NCBI GenBank assembly: GCA_031216915.1
Contig: CM062296.1
Location: forward strand, 449,996,287-450,060,286
DNA from: Pictodentalium vernedei
Taxonomy: Eukaryota > Mollusca > Scaphopoda > Dentaliida > Dentaliidae
DNA length: 64,000 bases
Reading direction: 5' to 3'
The notes beneath the pieces are model-generated. The model did not search any database. It saw nothing but the letters and a program-made list of their open reading frames with translations, and was not told the DNA's origin. The position numbers were made by a program, and so were the translations under genes. Of this stretch, positions 31,562 through 42,699 are shown one piece after another. Position 1 is the first letter of the stretch. Each line of letters starts with the position of its first letter.

Positions 31562-33880
31562 TTTTGAAAGTGGGTCACGCTCATATCTCAGGCGTAGTAT
31601 GACCTACAGACCTGGGACCAACACCAAATGAGTCGACATTCGACGGAGGTTCAAAATATGGGTCAAGGTCACGGAGGTCATCTAAGGGTCATTGAGTGCA
31701 TTTTTCAGAATTGCTGGAAATCACATTTTTTGACCCCCTAAAGTATTCCTGACGTACACACATGCATTTTGACGTAAAAAAAGTGGGCGTGGCCAAAATT
31801 TTTGAAAGTGGGTCACGCTCATATCTCAAGCATGGTATGACATATGGACCTGGGACCAACACCAAATGAGTCGACACTCGATGGAGATTCAAAATATGGG
31901 TCAAGGTCACGGAGGTCACCTAGGGGTCATTAAGGGCATTTTTCATAATTGCTAGAAATCACATTTTTTGACCCCCTAAGCATTCCTGACATACACACAT
32001 GCATTTTGACGTAAAAAAAGTGGGCGTGGACAAAATTTTTGAAAGTGGGTCATGCTCATATCTCAAGCATGGTATGACGTATGGACCTGGGACCAACACC
32101 AAATGAGTCGACACTCGGTGGAGATTCAAAATATGGGTCAAGGTCACGGAGGTCACCTAGGGGTCATTAAGTGCATTTTTCATAATTGCTAGAAATCACA
32201 TTTTTTGACTCCCTAAAGCATTCCTGACATACACACATGCATTTTGACGTAAAAAAGGTGGGCGTGGCAAAAATTTTTGAAAGTGGGTCACACTCATATC
32301 TCAAGCATGGTATGACGTATGGACCTGGGACCAACACCAAATGAGTCGACACTCGATGGAGATTCAAAATATGGGTCAAGGTCACGGAAGTCACCTAGGG
32401 GTCATTAAGTGCATTTTTCATAATTGCTAGAAATCACATTTTTTGACCCCCTAAAGCATTCCTAACATACACACATGCATTTTGACGCAAAAAAGTGGGC
32501 GTGGCCAAAATTTCTGAAAGTGGGTCACGCTCATATCTCAAGCATGGTATGACGTATGGACCTGGGACCAACACCAAATGAGTCGACACTCGATGGAGAT
32601 TCAAAATATGGGTCAAGGTCACGGAGGTCACCTAGGGGTCATTAAGTGCATTTTTCATAATTGCTAGAAATCACATTTTTTGACCCCCAATAACATTCCT
32701 GACATGTACACATGCATTTTGACGTAAAAAAAGTGGGCGTGGCCAAAATTTTTGAAAGTGGGTCACGCTCATAACTCAAGCATGGTATGACGTATGGACC
32801 TGGGACCAACACCAAATGAGTCGACACTCGATGGAGATTCAAAATATGGGTCAAGGTCACGGAGGTCACTTGGGGTCATTAAGTGCATTTTTCATAATTG
32901 CTAGAAATCACATTTTTTGACCCTCTAAAGCATTCGTGACGTACACACATGTATTTTGAAGTAAAAAAGTGGGCGTGGCCAAAATTTTTGAAAGTGGGTC
33001 ACGCTCATATCTCAAGCATGGTATGACGTATGGACCTGGGATCAACACCAAATGAGTCGACACTCGATGGAGATTCAGAATATGGGTCAAGGTCATGGAG
33101 GTCACCTTGGGGTCATTAAGTGCATTTTTTATAATTGCTAGAAATCACATTTTTTGACACCCTAAAGCATTCCTGACATACACGCATGCATTTTGACGTA
33201 AAAAAGTGGGCGTGGCAAAAATTTTTGAAAGTGGGTCACGCTCATATCTCAAGCATGGTATGACGTATGGACCTGGGACCAACACCAAATGAGTCGACAC
33301 TCGATGGAGATCCAAAATATGGGTCAAGGTCACCGAGGTCACTCAGGTGTCAATGAGTGCATTTTTCATAATTGCTGGAAATCACATTTTTTGACCTCCA
33401 AATGCTTCCCCAAAAATTCAGATGTGCATTTTTTATGAAAAAAGTGGGCGTGGCCAAAATTTTTGAAAGTGGGTCACGCTCATATCTCAAGCATGGTGTG
33501 ATGCATGGACCTGGAGCCAACACTAAATAAGTTGACACTTGATGCAGGTTCAAAAATGTGGGTCAAGGTTACGGAGGTCACTTGTGGTCATTGAGTGCAT
33601 TTTTTCAGAATTGCTGGAAATCACATTTTTTGACTCTCTAAAGCATTCCTGAAGTCCATACATCCATTTTTCCGTAAAAAGTTGGTGTGGCCAAAATTTG
33701 TGAAAGTGGGTCATGCTCATATTTCAAGCATGGTATGATGTATGGACCTGGGACCAATACCAAACGAGTCGACACTCGATGGAGATTCAAAATTTGGGCC
33801 AAGGTCGAACAGGAGTCACGAGGGCTATTACCAGAATTGCTGGAAATCATATTTTTGAACCTCCTTGTGCATTCCCTTGA
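31562..33880. repeat. Satellite array, about 237-bp unit x 10
   Basis: Ten tandem units, recognisable by GTGGGTCACGCTCATATCTC starting near 31569, 31808, 32045, 32283, 32520, 32758, 32995, 33231, 33471 and 33708. Inner units are very similar; the last two are more diverged. Each has GGGTCAAGGTCACGGAGGTC followed by CACCTAGGGGTCA, that is four AGGTCA/GGGTCA half-sites. Short minus-strand open frames of 65-75 codons recur once per unit but merely follow the repeat. Degenerate relatives lie at 36235-36830 and 37170-37745. Confidence 0.95.
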
Positions 33881-34052
33881 TTGGTCCCTTTGAATACTGT
33901 GAAGATATATACCTTATTTGGTTTCTTGGAAAAAATTAACTGATTTTTGAATGAATATCTATAAATACTGTCATTGAAAACCTATTTTTTATTTCTTTAA
34001 AACTATTTTATCCCCAAAATAAGCCTCTAAAGTATTCTCATTACATTCATAG

Positions 34053-34394
34053 GGGGGCACGTGGCTAAGCAGTTAGAGGTGCAGGCTGCAAGCCGAGAGG
34101 TTCTCAGTTCGAATCCTATCTGCGGCAACTGTCTTGTGTCTTTGGGCAAAAACACTTCACCCCCATTGCCCACATAATGACATAGTGATGTTGTGTACTA
34201 AGACATACTGCATGCCGATGATACACTTGCACTAACCCTGCTTGTGTGGAGTTGGCATGTTGGAGATCCAGACAGTTGCTTGTTGTTGTTGTTTGGTGGT
34301 TCTCTGTGTTCTCTGGTTTCCTCCATCCGTAAAAACTGTACGACACGAGGCGGGCCTAGCTGCTGAAGTGTCGTTAAACCCCAATAAATTAATA
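34053..34394 (+). mobile_element. tRNA-derived SINE, alternative tail, 10-bp target duplication
   Basis: The head has GTGGCTAAGCAGTTAGAGG and B box-like AGTTCGAATCC. The body matches the 19610 copy, but the 3' part differs (GTACGACACGAGG, GTGTCGTTAAACCCC AATAAATTAA), marking a second subfamily. ACATTCATAG flanks it at 34043-34052 and 34395-34404. Confidence 0.9.
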
Positions 34395-34404
34395 ACATTC
34401 ATAG

Positions 34405-35029
34405 AATGTCTTCTATGCAGTGTTTGTCAACATGATAACCCAAATACAATCAATCCTATCTCAATGTTTTTGGTATACTGATAGAGTGCCTGCCATTGGT
34501 ACTTGGTCATCTATGATTTGGAGGCATGTGGGGCCTTCGGGCTCTAGATGTTAAAAATATGTTTACAACATTTACTGGGAAATGAGTTAGCTGAAGCAGT
34601 AACCATTATCTAAAACAGAAATCTCCAAAGAAAAAGCTGAGACAGAATTCTTTGTTACATTGAACAGCACTGTATATTTATGTTGTATCATGCTACAAAA
34701 CTTCAGTCTCAGTCATTGAAGAGAGAGAGAAACCTTCACTTTTCAAAGCATTTTTTTAAAAATCTATTTATTCTCAATCATAACTCAAGATTGAGAGGTT
34801 TTGGATGGAGTGGTGTGTGGCTTTCTCGAAACACCTATCACAGTTACAAAGTAATAAAATGGAATATTTGAATGGTCAGATTTTAACCCTCTTAATACTT
34901 CGATGTGAGTAAAAAAATATCTTTAATATAACTCATGGCTACAGAATGTTTTTCACTCTCTTTTCTGAAACATTTAATTCTATGTGGAATGGGACACCTT
35001 TTCAGTGTGCTTTCCAAACTAAGGGATTC
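34405..35029. other. No gene recognised
   Basis: Spacer. TTTTAACCCTC at 34884 resembles a MITE end but no partner was found. Confidence 0.4.
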
Positions 35030-35158
35030 TTAACCCTTTAGCCAACATAACGGCCAAAACCGGTCAGCTTTATACACAGAAATGTCTATTCAGTTTTAAT
35101 TACTTTTTCATTTTTGCTTGAAAAACATAGCTTATGACCCTTCATTGGAATGAGCTCA
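35030..35158 (+). mobile_element. TTAA-type MITE, family A, truncated at the palindrome tip
   Basis: Starts TTAACCCTTTAGCCAACATA. It runs through the left arm (CATAGCTTATGACCCTTC) to GAGCTCATT and then stops exactly where the palindrome should turn; a SINE follows and the right arm is missing. Confidence 0.82.
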
Positions 35159-35159
35159 T

Positions 35160-35499
35160 TTTTTAAAGGATTATTTATTTATTGGTGTTTAATGTCACAT
35201 ATTTCTGCACAGTGGTTTACCATGACCAGGACAGTTTTACGGGCGGAGAAAGCCAGAGTACCTGGGGAGAACCTCCGGGCAACAGCGAGCAACTATCAGA
35301 TTCCCCACATACTAACTCCACACAAGCAGGGTTAGCATTGGTTGAATACAGGTGCACCATCGATGTGCAGTACGCTTTAGTACACATCGCCACCATGCAC
35401 CCACATGGGCAATGGGGTGAAGTGTCTTGCCCAAGGACAGAGTGAGGACCGCTCGACTTGCAGCCTGCACCTCTGCCAACTCAGCCACTGCGCCCCCAT
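35160..35499 (-). mobile_element. tRNA-derived SINE, minus strand
   Basis: Tail TTATTTATTTATTGG at the left, body, then the inverted head (GCAGCCTGCACCTCTGCCAA, CAGCCACTGCGCCCCC) at the right. The B box is damaged. It starts at the broken tip of the family A MITE and ends where the family B MITE begins. Confidence 0.85.
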
Positions 35500-36039
35500 T
35501 TAACCCTTTACGCAATGGAGACGATAGCAAAATTTATTATTTCAAATATCATTTTTTTCAAATTTTCCAAACAATTTCAACAAAACCATATCATGCGACC
35601 CCTCGTTGGAACTAATATTTTTTCAACTTCTCAATTTGCATATTACGCGGGCGGATGCGGCCGATTCGTTGGGTAAAGGTTTTCTTAAAATTTTTATTGG
35701 TATTTTAAGGTCACATATTTCTGCACAACGGCTAACCATGACCGTGACAGTTTTACGGGTGGAGGAAGCCGGAGTACCAGGAGAGAACCACCGAGCAACG
35801 GCGAGCATCTGTCAGCTCCCCAACATACCAACTCCACACAAGCAGGGTTAGCATTGGTTGAAGACAGGTGCACCATCGACGTACAGTACGCCTTAGTACA
35901 CATCGTCATCGTGCCCCCACGTGGGCAATGGGGGTGAAGTGTCTTGCCCAAGGACACAACGCGGTTGCCGCAGGTGGGATTCGAACCGAGGACCTCTCGG
36001 CTTGCAGCCTGCATCTCTACCATCTGGGTAAAGGGTTAA
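35500..36039 (-). mobile_element. TTAA-type MITE, family B, copy 2, with lost arm and SINE insert
   Basis: Inverted relative of copy 1: TTAACCCTTTACGCAATGG at 35500 and GGGTAAAGGGTTAA ending at 36039. One palindrome arm is kept up to CCCCTCGTTGGAAC (35599-35612). The tip and the whole second arm are gone, resuming at TTTTTTCAAC. The right terminal repeat is split by a SINE (35680-36024). Confidence 0.88.
35680..36024 (-). mobile_element. tRNA-derived SINE inside MITE B terminal repeat
   Basis: Complete tail and body; inverted B box GGATTCGAACC at about 35977. The 5' end is slightly truncated (lacks the GGGGGCGCAGTGG start). TGGGTAAAGG is duplicated at 35670-35679 and 36025-36034, showing insertion into the MITE terminal repeat. 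Confidence 0.92.
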
Positions 36040-36094
36040 AGGATTAAAATGAAATATTTAAAGCGAATATTTTAATCCTCTGAAAATCTTAATA

Positions 36095-36155
36095 TGGGGG
36101 CATGGTGGCGCTGTGTACTAAAGCGTACTGCACTTCGATGGTGCACCTCTCTTCG
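36095..36155 (+). mobile_element. SINE body fragment
   Basis: Matches the SINE body (GTGTACTAAAGCGTACTGCA, TCGATGGTGCACCT). The head is replaced by GGGGGCATGGTGGCG, consistent with an internal deletion. Confidence 0.7.
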
Positions 36156-36234
36156 AAAAAATCATTGAGAATAATGAAAACCATTTCCCTTCTCACAGTG
36201 TTGTTCTAAACACACATGGATATAGATGGGACCT

Positions 36235-36830
36235 CGGTATTTTGACAATGCCAATAAGTCTTCAGACAGGCTTTTGGGGGTCTTCAAGGCCTTTCAACGT
36301 CTACATTCCAACATTACTGAACCTTTTTACTTGCAATATATTTTCCAGAGGTACCATGCATGCACTTCATCATTGCCTTGCTAATATGGACATTTGCCAT
36401 CATCTACAAATATGGCAGATCCGGAGTTGGTGGAGCCAATATTTATAAAGTAGTTTGTGCTCATACTTCAGGTTTAGTATGACCTATAGTACTGGTACCT
36501 ACACCAAATGAGTTGAAACTTGCTGGAGGTTCAAAATGTGGTCCACCTCTATGCGGTCAAGAGAGGTCATTAAATGCATACTTTTTCTTCCTATTGGGAA
36601 TTTCATTTTATACCAATTAATGCAGTTCTGAAGATTATACATGTATCTCATCATTCAAATAAATGGTAGCGGCAGTAATGTCCATTTCTGATTCCTTGAT
36701 CGAACCCTATATATGGTGTGCACATATATGCCTTTTCGGGTTTCTTAGAAAAATTGTTCTGATTCCTGTATGAATATTTTCTCCATGAAAGAATTTCACA
36801 AAAAGCAGTGGGGAGAAAGCTGTGACTGTC
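36235..36830. repeat. Dispersed relative of the satellite, copy 1
   Basis: Contains TGTGCTCATACTTCAG, CACCAAATGAGTTGAAAC and GGAGGTTCAAAATGTGGTCC, aligning with one satellite unit. It then shares TTTCTTAGAAAAATTGTTCT and GATTCCTGTATGAATAT with 37170-37745. Non-coding. Confidence 0.7.
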
Positions 36831-37169
36831 ACATACAATAACATGATCTATTTATTTAATCTCATTGTACAGAATTAATTCCCAAACCAAGTTAATATAA
36901 AAACAAACAACTTGATAATGAAGAATTCCAGTGTACATGTAATTGTAAAACTACACTGGAGATTTCTTATTTAAACCTATCACAATACTGTCAGGATGCC
37001 GGTAAAAGATGCAATACTGACATAGTTGAATGTTCTGTTAATTGTGTTAGTGCTATGACTGTTTAAAATTAATTTATTAGAGAAGTTCTAGTTTTATGTA
37101 TGCCTTGTTTAGGTCACTAGATGCTATTTTAAGAGCAGGCTTTCAAATGAGCTCTTGGGGTTTTTTAAG
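36831..37169. other. No gene; small inverted pair
   Basis: CCAGTGTA...CTACACTGG at about 36930-36958 is a small inverted pair. Nothing else is supported. Confidence 0.4.
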
Positions 37170-37745
37170 GTTTTTATGACAATATCTCCGACATAGAGTC
37201 TATGTACCCTTTGTCAGCGCGACAACTCAAATACGGACCGTCCAATCTCTATGCATTTTGGCATGCTGGTTAACAATAACCAGTTTGCACTCATCTATGT
37301 TTTTTTCACCTGTTCGATCTGAATGTCAGATGACAGATCTGAAGTTGGTGGAGCTATTATTTCAAAGTGGGTTGCGCTCATTCTTCAGTGTAGATGTGGA
37401 CATGGGACTACACCGACTGAGTTAAACATTGCTGGAGATTCAATATATGGTCCACCTGAATGAGGTCATCAAGTGCATATTATTCAGAAAGACTGGGAAA
37501 TGCATTTACACCTTAATGTATTTCTAAAGTTTATGAATGTATTTCATCACTCAAATTCGTGGGCAGAGCCAAAATTGTCCATTTCTGATTCGTGTATCGA
37601 ACCTTTTAAATGCTGGTCACATATATGCCTTTTCTGGTTTCTTATAAAAATTGTTCTGATTCCTGTATGAATATCTGTAAATACTGTTAACGAAAAACCC
37701 ATTTCTGATTTGTTAAAAAATATTTTACACCAGAAGATAAGCCTC
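37170..37745. repeat. Dispersed relative of the satellite, copy 2
   Basis: Has the same pre-array segment as 31430-31500 (CGACAACTCAAATACGGACC, GCATTTTGGCATGCTGG), one satellite-like unit (AAAGTGGGTTGCGCTCAT, GAGGTCATCAAGTGCAT) and the tail shared with copy 1. It appears to be a one-unit version of the element carrying the 10-unit array. Confidence 0.72.
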
Positions 37746-37974
37746 CATAAATTCTCTTTCTGTAAAGTTTATTCCTGATACTTTAACCCTTTTCACACAG
37801 ACTTGAATTTACTGGATGCAGTAAATTCTGTTTCTCTAGTTTTAACGCGAACGTACTATCGATTGAGGAAACAAACTTGAAGCCTCTTAAATCCCAACGA
37901 TATCCTATGTGAGAAAACACACACGTTTCCGTCTACGCCAATCATACGGAGACTTCAATTTAAACTTTTATTAC

Positions 37975-38482
37975 ACGTCTATTCTATGTAATCCCCATCT
38001 ACATCAACACTAAACCATTCGGAAAATGAAAATCTGTTCCACACATATGTGCGGAACGGAAATCGTTGACGGACTATTTTTAATGGAAGCGAAATTTCAC
38101 TGTAATTTTCTACAAATCGTGCACCGCAATTACAATTTGAATCTCTGGCGATAGCTGAAAATCATCCCTCAAGTTCCAAGTGTTCTATGTGCCAGTAGGC
38201 ACATGGAACACATTGGAACTCAGGGGACGAAATAGTAACATGGGTTCTCCTCGCAAATGTGTGTGGCGATAAAATGTTTTTTTATGTTGATAGTTGTCAA
38301 ATGAATTGCTGAGTGTCCTTCTAATAACTTTAGACGCGAAGGCGTGTAATAAACACAGAACGACACTTGTGCCATCGCCGAAGGATAAAACTCGAGGCCT
38401 ATGGCCTCTCGTTCTATCCTTCCGCCCTGGCACTCGTACCATATCGATTAACCCATTCACACGCGTGTGTCGTTCTGTGTAC
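37975..38482 (+). mobile_element. Hairpin-rich repeat H, copy 1, with insert in a hairpin
   Basis: Shares with 63447-63910 (inverted) three hairpins: GTTCCACACATATGTGCGGAAC (about 38036), CAAGTGTTCTATGTGCC/GGCACATGGAACACATTGG (about 38176-38216) and ACACAGAACGACAC/GTGTCGTTCTGTGT (38354 to 38480). The last has a loop of only a few bases in the other copy; here it holds about 95 extra bases that contain another inverted pair (GGATAAAACTCGAGGCC, GGCCTCTCGTTCTATCC). Confidence 0.8.
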
Positions 38483-38489
38483 TTACCTA

Positions 38490-38670
38490 ACCTAAAGAAC
38501 ATAATTGGCCAGCGCTATTCACAAATCTTTTATTTTTTTAGATATTACCCCCAAAATCATAGTTTATGAACCCTCATTCGAACGAGTTTATTCCAGTGGG
38601 GGATCTTAAACTATATTCTTGAGGGAAGAACAGAAAATTTCTTGCTATTCAAGAATCTTGCCAATGTCGT
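38490..38670 (+). mobile_element. Family A MITE, decayed copy
   Basis: Recognised by GGCCAGCGCTATTCACAAAT, CATAGTTTATGAACCCTC and GAACGAG at the tip, then TATTCAAGAATCTTGCC. The palindrome is strongly eroded. Confidence 0.6.
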
Positions 38671-40326
38671 ATACTATTCGTCTTTGATGAAAGATCATCA
38701 TGCAGGGAATTTTGTAGTTCGGACAAGCTAAGTAACATTCCCAATCAAACCTACGCATGCTTCCGGAGTCTATTGTCTGAGCACCTTGACATAACCGATC
38801 GCATAATATCAATGTAGCGTTTGGGGGTCTTTCATTACCCCCCCCCCCCCCACCTCCCCACCCCCGCGGATATACAATTGTCCCTGGCACGAAATGCTAA
38901 GGATATCGGTATAAATGGATTTGCCAATTCGGTTCTATTGAGTTGACCATTTTTGCACGAGTTTTTAATAAGTCTCACAAGAGACAACAAACCTAACCTA
39001 AAGACGGAGCAAGTAATCATAACTGACTTTTTCCCTCCGGATCCTCACTCAGTAATTATTTTGTTTTGTGTTAGAAATATGACCGATTTCAACAGTTTCT
39101 TTCCGGTGAACAAACACACCAGGGAAAAGACCAACAACACGCTATTTCTCAATATGGAAGGGCATTACCTCTTTTGCACTCAAATACTGATTTAATAGAA
39201 TTCTCTCTCCTGATAATCGAACAATTTCACACTTTGATATAACGTTATCAGACCCTCAAAGGAAATGAAAAGAATAAACTTTTCAATTCCGCTGCAAAAA
39301 TACAATATTGACAGAAACTAATTGTTTTACTCATGTTTCCAGAACGATGCCATCCAATATAATATGCTGTACAACATACTGTTGAGTCTTCTAGAATTGT
39401 AACGCGGAGCAGAATTAATTGAATCATGTTTCCTTGCACAAGGTAGGGGGTATATATAATGTTTTTCATTGAACCCGAAGACTGCCCCGTGAGAAGGCAA
39501 GAAAGATATGACGTTCCACGAGAGGCAGCGTGGTTAGTGGACTTAACAGTTCGTTGTGCCTACAAGAGACAACTTTCTCTATCAACGCATAACACCAGGC
39601 TCTCGTTTTATCTTACAACAAGCATGCATTCTCCAATAATAGTTGAAAGGTCCAGATGAAATACAATTCTATATTGAGGGTAGCAACCAAGAAAGGGACG
39701 ATTTCGGGGTTGAAGTAATACAATTTATACACAGGTTGAAGTCATAGTTTTTGGGAATACAAATCAAGCTATCAATCAATCAAGCGAACTGATTTAATAT
39801 AGGTAACAACGGCTCGCGCGCTCAGAAATTAACTGTTTTGCACTCAACGGAAACGGCGTTTACAGTGACATTGTTATTAATCAACGTGAATGTGTTTCTT
39901 CGAATGGTCAAAGCATTCGCGACAACAGCGCTGCATTTTTGTTTACGCTCTATGAAAGAGCTACTTGCTTAAATTAAGAGTTGGGCACCTTTTATTTGGA
40001 ATATTGTAAGATAAATTGGTTATTATCACTACCGGGTGCATCGAAATGGTGTATTGAAGTGTCCGTCTCTAGCCTCTGTGCCATATAACAACTAGTCAAG
40101 CGGTATATGCCAAGAAACGAACTCTCAACTTCATTACACCATGTCTGCTCGATGTCTTACAGTGGGAAGAAATATATAGCCATATAACAATATCGATGAA
40201 AGGTCCATATGGCTTTCTGACTTATGAAATGCAATAGTCTGGGTAGTTCCATCGCGCGTCTACATTGCAAACTAACGCTACGCCTATTCTCCATGCAGCC
40301 CACTTGGGCTATCTAGCTTTACAACT
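38671..40326. other. No gene; C tract
   Basis: A C homopolymer of about 15 lies at 38836-38850. Short open frames (38953-39195, 39248-39469, 39459-39659) show no recognisable domain. Confidence 0.45.
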
Positions 40327-40577
40327 TTAACCCTTTACCTAACATGAAAAGCAGACGACACTTGCAATAAAAATTCTTGAATAACTAGTTTTTTTCATTT
40401 TTTGTCTCAAAAACATAGGTTATGACCCCTCGTTGGAACGAGCTCGACGAGCTCGTTCCAACGAGGGGTCATAACCTATGTTTTTGAGACAAAAAATGAA
40501 AAAATAATGAAAATTAATTGGCTAATTTTGAGAATAGCGCTGGCCGGTTTGGGCCGTTACGTTGGGTAAAGGGTTAA
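40327..40577 (-). mobile_element. TTAA-type MITE, family A, copy 5
   Basis: Complete copy almost identical to copy 4 and in the same orientation: TTAACCCTTTACCTAACATG at 40327, TTGGGTAAAGGGTTAA to 40577, perfect-looking palindrome at about 40395-40503. Confidence 0.92.
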
Positions 40578-41219
40578 ACATTTCTAAAAAAAACTATAGT
40601 TATGCTCACAACGGTCATATCCTACAGCGAAGTATAAGATGGGATTATCATATCCTTGATTTCTAAAATATTTATTTGGTAGGAAAGATGGCTAGACACA
40701 AGCAAAACAAAAAAAAAAAGATAAAAAAAGAAAAAAAATCACAGAAAACAGAAAAAGAAAAAAAAATGTATAGTTGTATAATCAACGTTGTTCGCGGTGG
40801 GTAGTTTTTGCGCAACCAGATTAAGCAACCCTGTTTATCGGAAGAAGGATTTCGAGATGTTGGAGATCCGCCACTGCAAATGAGTCGCACGACAATGGAC
40901 AATAGCCTCTTCCTATTTGACACCAAATGAGTCCATGCAGTTGCGTGTCCCTTTGCCTCGAGTGAGGGAGAATGTCAAATAAAATGACCGCTCCATGGGT
41001 TGCCAACAGTCATTACAGCTTCTTTCGTGCGCCTTCTTCGTGTTTAAAATAATAACGCTAACCATGACTATTGGTTTTATTTGCAAAAACTTCCATCTTC
41101 TTTTTATCGAAAATGCAAAGTTTCTAGTCGCTTATCGTGTATGACGTCAGTATGAAAAAGACACACATGTAAAACCTATGGTGGTAAACAACAATTAATG
41201 TTCGATTTTAACCATTTAG
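40578..41219. other. No gene; A-rich tract
   Basis: Poly(A)-rich run at about 40705-40765. Minus-strand open frames here translate the low-complexity tract. Confidence 0.5.
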
Positions 41220-41471
41220 AGTATGTGGAGAGTGGATTGCAACTAAATCGTCCGTGCAGTAGAGTTATCACCCAAAATATCACTTTCAAATTCTGTACAT
41301 ATAGACAAAAAATACAAGCAATGTTTCAGCTAATGGACCTCCGGGTCTAACCCGGAGGTCCATTGGCTGGAACTTTGCTTGTGCTTGTTTTGCAACACAT
41401 TTGCAATTATTGCGTGGGTGGAATCTCCATGCTACGTGTGATTTAGTGAAAATATACTCTCCACGTACTGT
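41220..41471 (+). mobile_element. MITE family G, copy 2
   Basis: AGTATGTGGAGAGTGGATTG to ATACTCTCCACGTACT. The central palindrome CAGCTAATGGACCTCCGGGT and its inverse at about 41327-41370 is intact. Confidence 0.85.
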
Positions 41472-41486
41472 ACCTTATATAAGGGT

Positions 41487-41660
41487 TAAATCCAGTTAGC
41501 CTTTTTGACAAAAACGCCATTCAGTATTTTTCCATTTTTTACGCCAAACCATTGCTTATAGCCCCTCATACCTTATACGTATCAAAACAAAAGAATCAGT
41601 GTTAAGTTATTCAAGAGAACAATTTGGCAGTGTCGTCTCCTAGCCTTGGTAGACAAAGAG
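41487..41660 (+). mobile_element. Family A MITE, decayed copy
   Basis: AAAAACGCCATTCA, ACCATTGCTTATAGCCCCTC, then AAGTTATTCAAGAGAAC and GTGTCGTCTCC in the expected order. The tip is replaced by unrelated sequence. Confidence 0.55.
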
Positions 41661-41941
41661 ATAATGTAAGTGTTTAGATTTACCAAAGGTTCGGATTTAC
41701 ACTCATAATCTTAAATTAAACGCAAAGTAACCTAATAAATCTGAAACAACAGGAACGGTGTGGGGAACTTACGGTAAGGCAAACTGCGCAAAGCGTGTGT
41801 GCAGTTCCAACTGAGGTCATATTCACTCAACCCAGTTGATTTAGCTTGATTTAACCCGATTGATTTTTGGGTGCACATAGGCGTTTTCCTATGTTTTGAA
41901 TTAGAAGGCCTCACTAGCCTTAAAACCCCAAAATGCTTTAC

Positions 41942-42150
41942 CATTCAACTAACGTAACATACATAACTGCCCCTCGCTATTTACAAACATCGCCATTCAA
42001 ATTTTATTTTTCTCAGTGTTTGAATCAAAAGAAAGGTTACCACCTTTTGATGAAACGAAGTCATTTTTATTACGTTCTAATGAGGGTTAATAAGCTATGT
42101 TTTAAGGCAAAAAAAAACCCCTGAAAGTGGCATAGACTTAAGTAAAGTGT
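41942..42150 (+). mobile_element. Family A MITE, decayed copy
   Basis: AACTAACGTAAC, CTCGCTATTTACAAACATCG, TTCTAATGAGGGTTAATAAG and CTATGTTTTAAGGC follow family A order with heavy divergence. Confidence 0.55.
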
Positions 42151-42699
42151 TACGGAAAGGTTGTAACCCAGTCAATGTCTTTGACTAATTTTTAGAACAA
42201 TAAAACACAATGGATTGAATGATCTTTTTTCGGAAAATGTAAAACTCGTATAAAAACTTCACCAATTATCATAGAAGATTCATTATGGCATTATCGCGAT
42301 ACGCAATACAAAAAGATATTGGCAACCAATTGCAGTTACTTCCACTGTAAATAACGACCATTACAGCTTTAGGGTTCTTCATATGAAAGTGTTTTGCAGA
42401 GTTTTCATGTGCGGTGGAAAAAAAACGTCTTTTTCTTAACTAGTGCATCAATCTATCTATTCTTTTATTTAACGGTATGTAAAATATAATAATTAATACA
42501 TCTACAGAATAATGTTGTGATACATATATATACCGTTGGGGGTCAGCATAGCCAGATTTGATGTCTTACTGCTATCCCCCAAGGTAAAAAATATAATTGG
42601 AGCAACATCATATTAGAAGGAGTAAACAGTCGGGAAGAAAAAATACGAATGCTTTTGAATTAATGTTGTAATGTTGCATTGTTGCATGAGAAACAAGAC
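42151..42699. other. No gene recognised
   Basis: A+T-rich spacer with no supportable feature. Confidence 0.4.

Noticed and set aside
31689-33553. Series of similar 65-75 codon minus-strand open frames
   Set aside because: They recur once per satellite unit with the repeat period and so reflect the DNA repeat, not a conserved protein family.
31562-33880. CRISPR array
   Set aside because: Units are contiguous 237-bp repeats without spacers, in a eukaryotic context.
35158-35500. CATTT as target duplication of the 35160 SINE
   Set aside because: Only five low-complexity bases match and the flanks are two different MITEs, so coincidence is likely.
40672-40926. Hydrophobic Phe-rich minus-strand frame
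   Set aside because: Translation of the A-rich tract; not a membrane protein.
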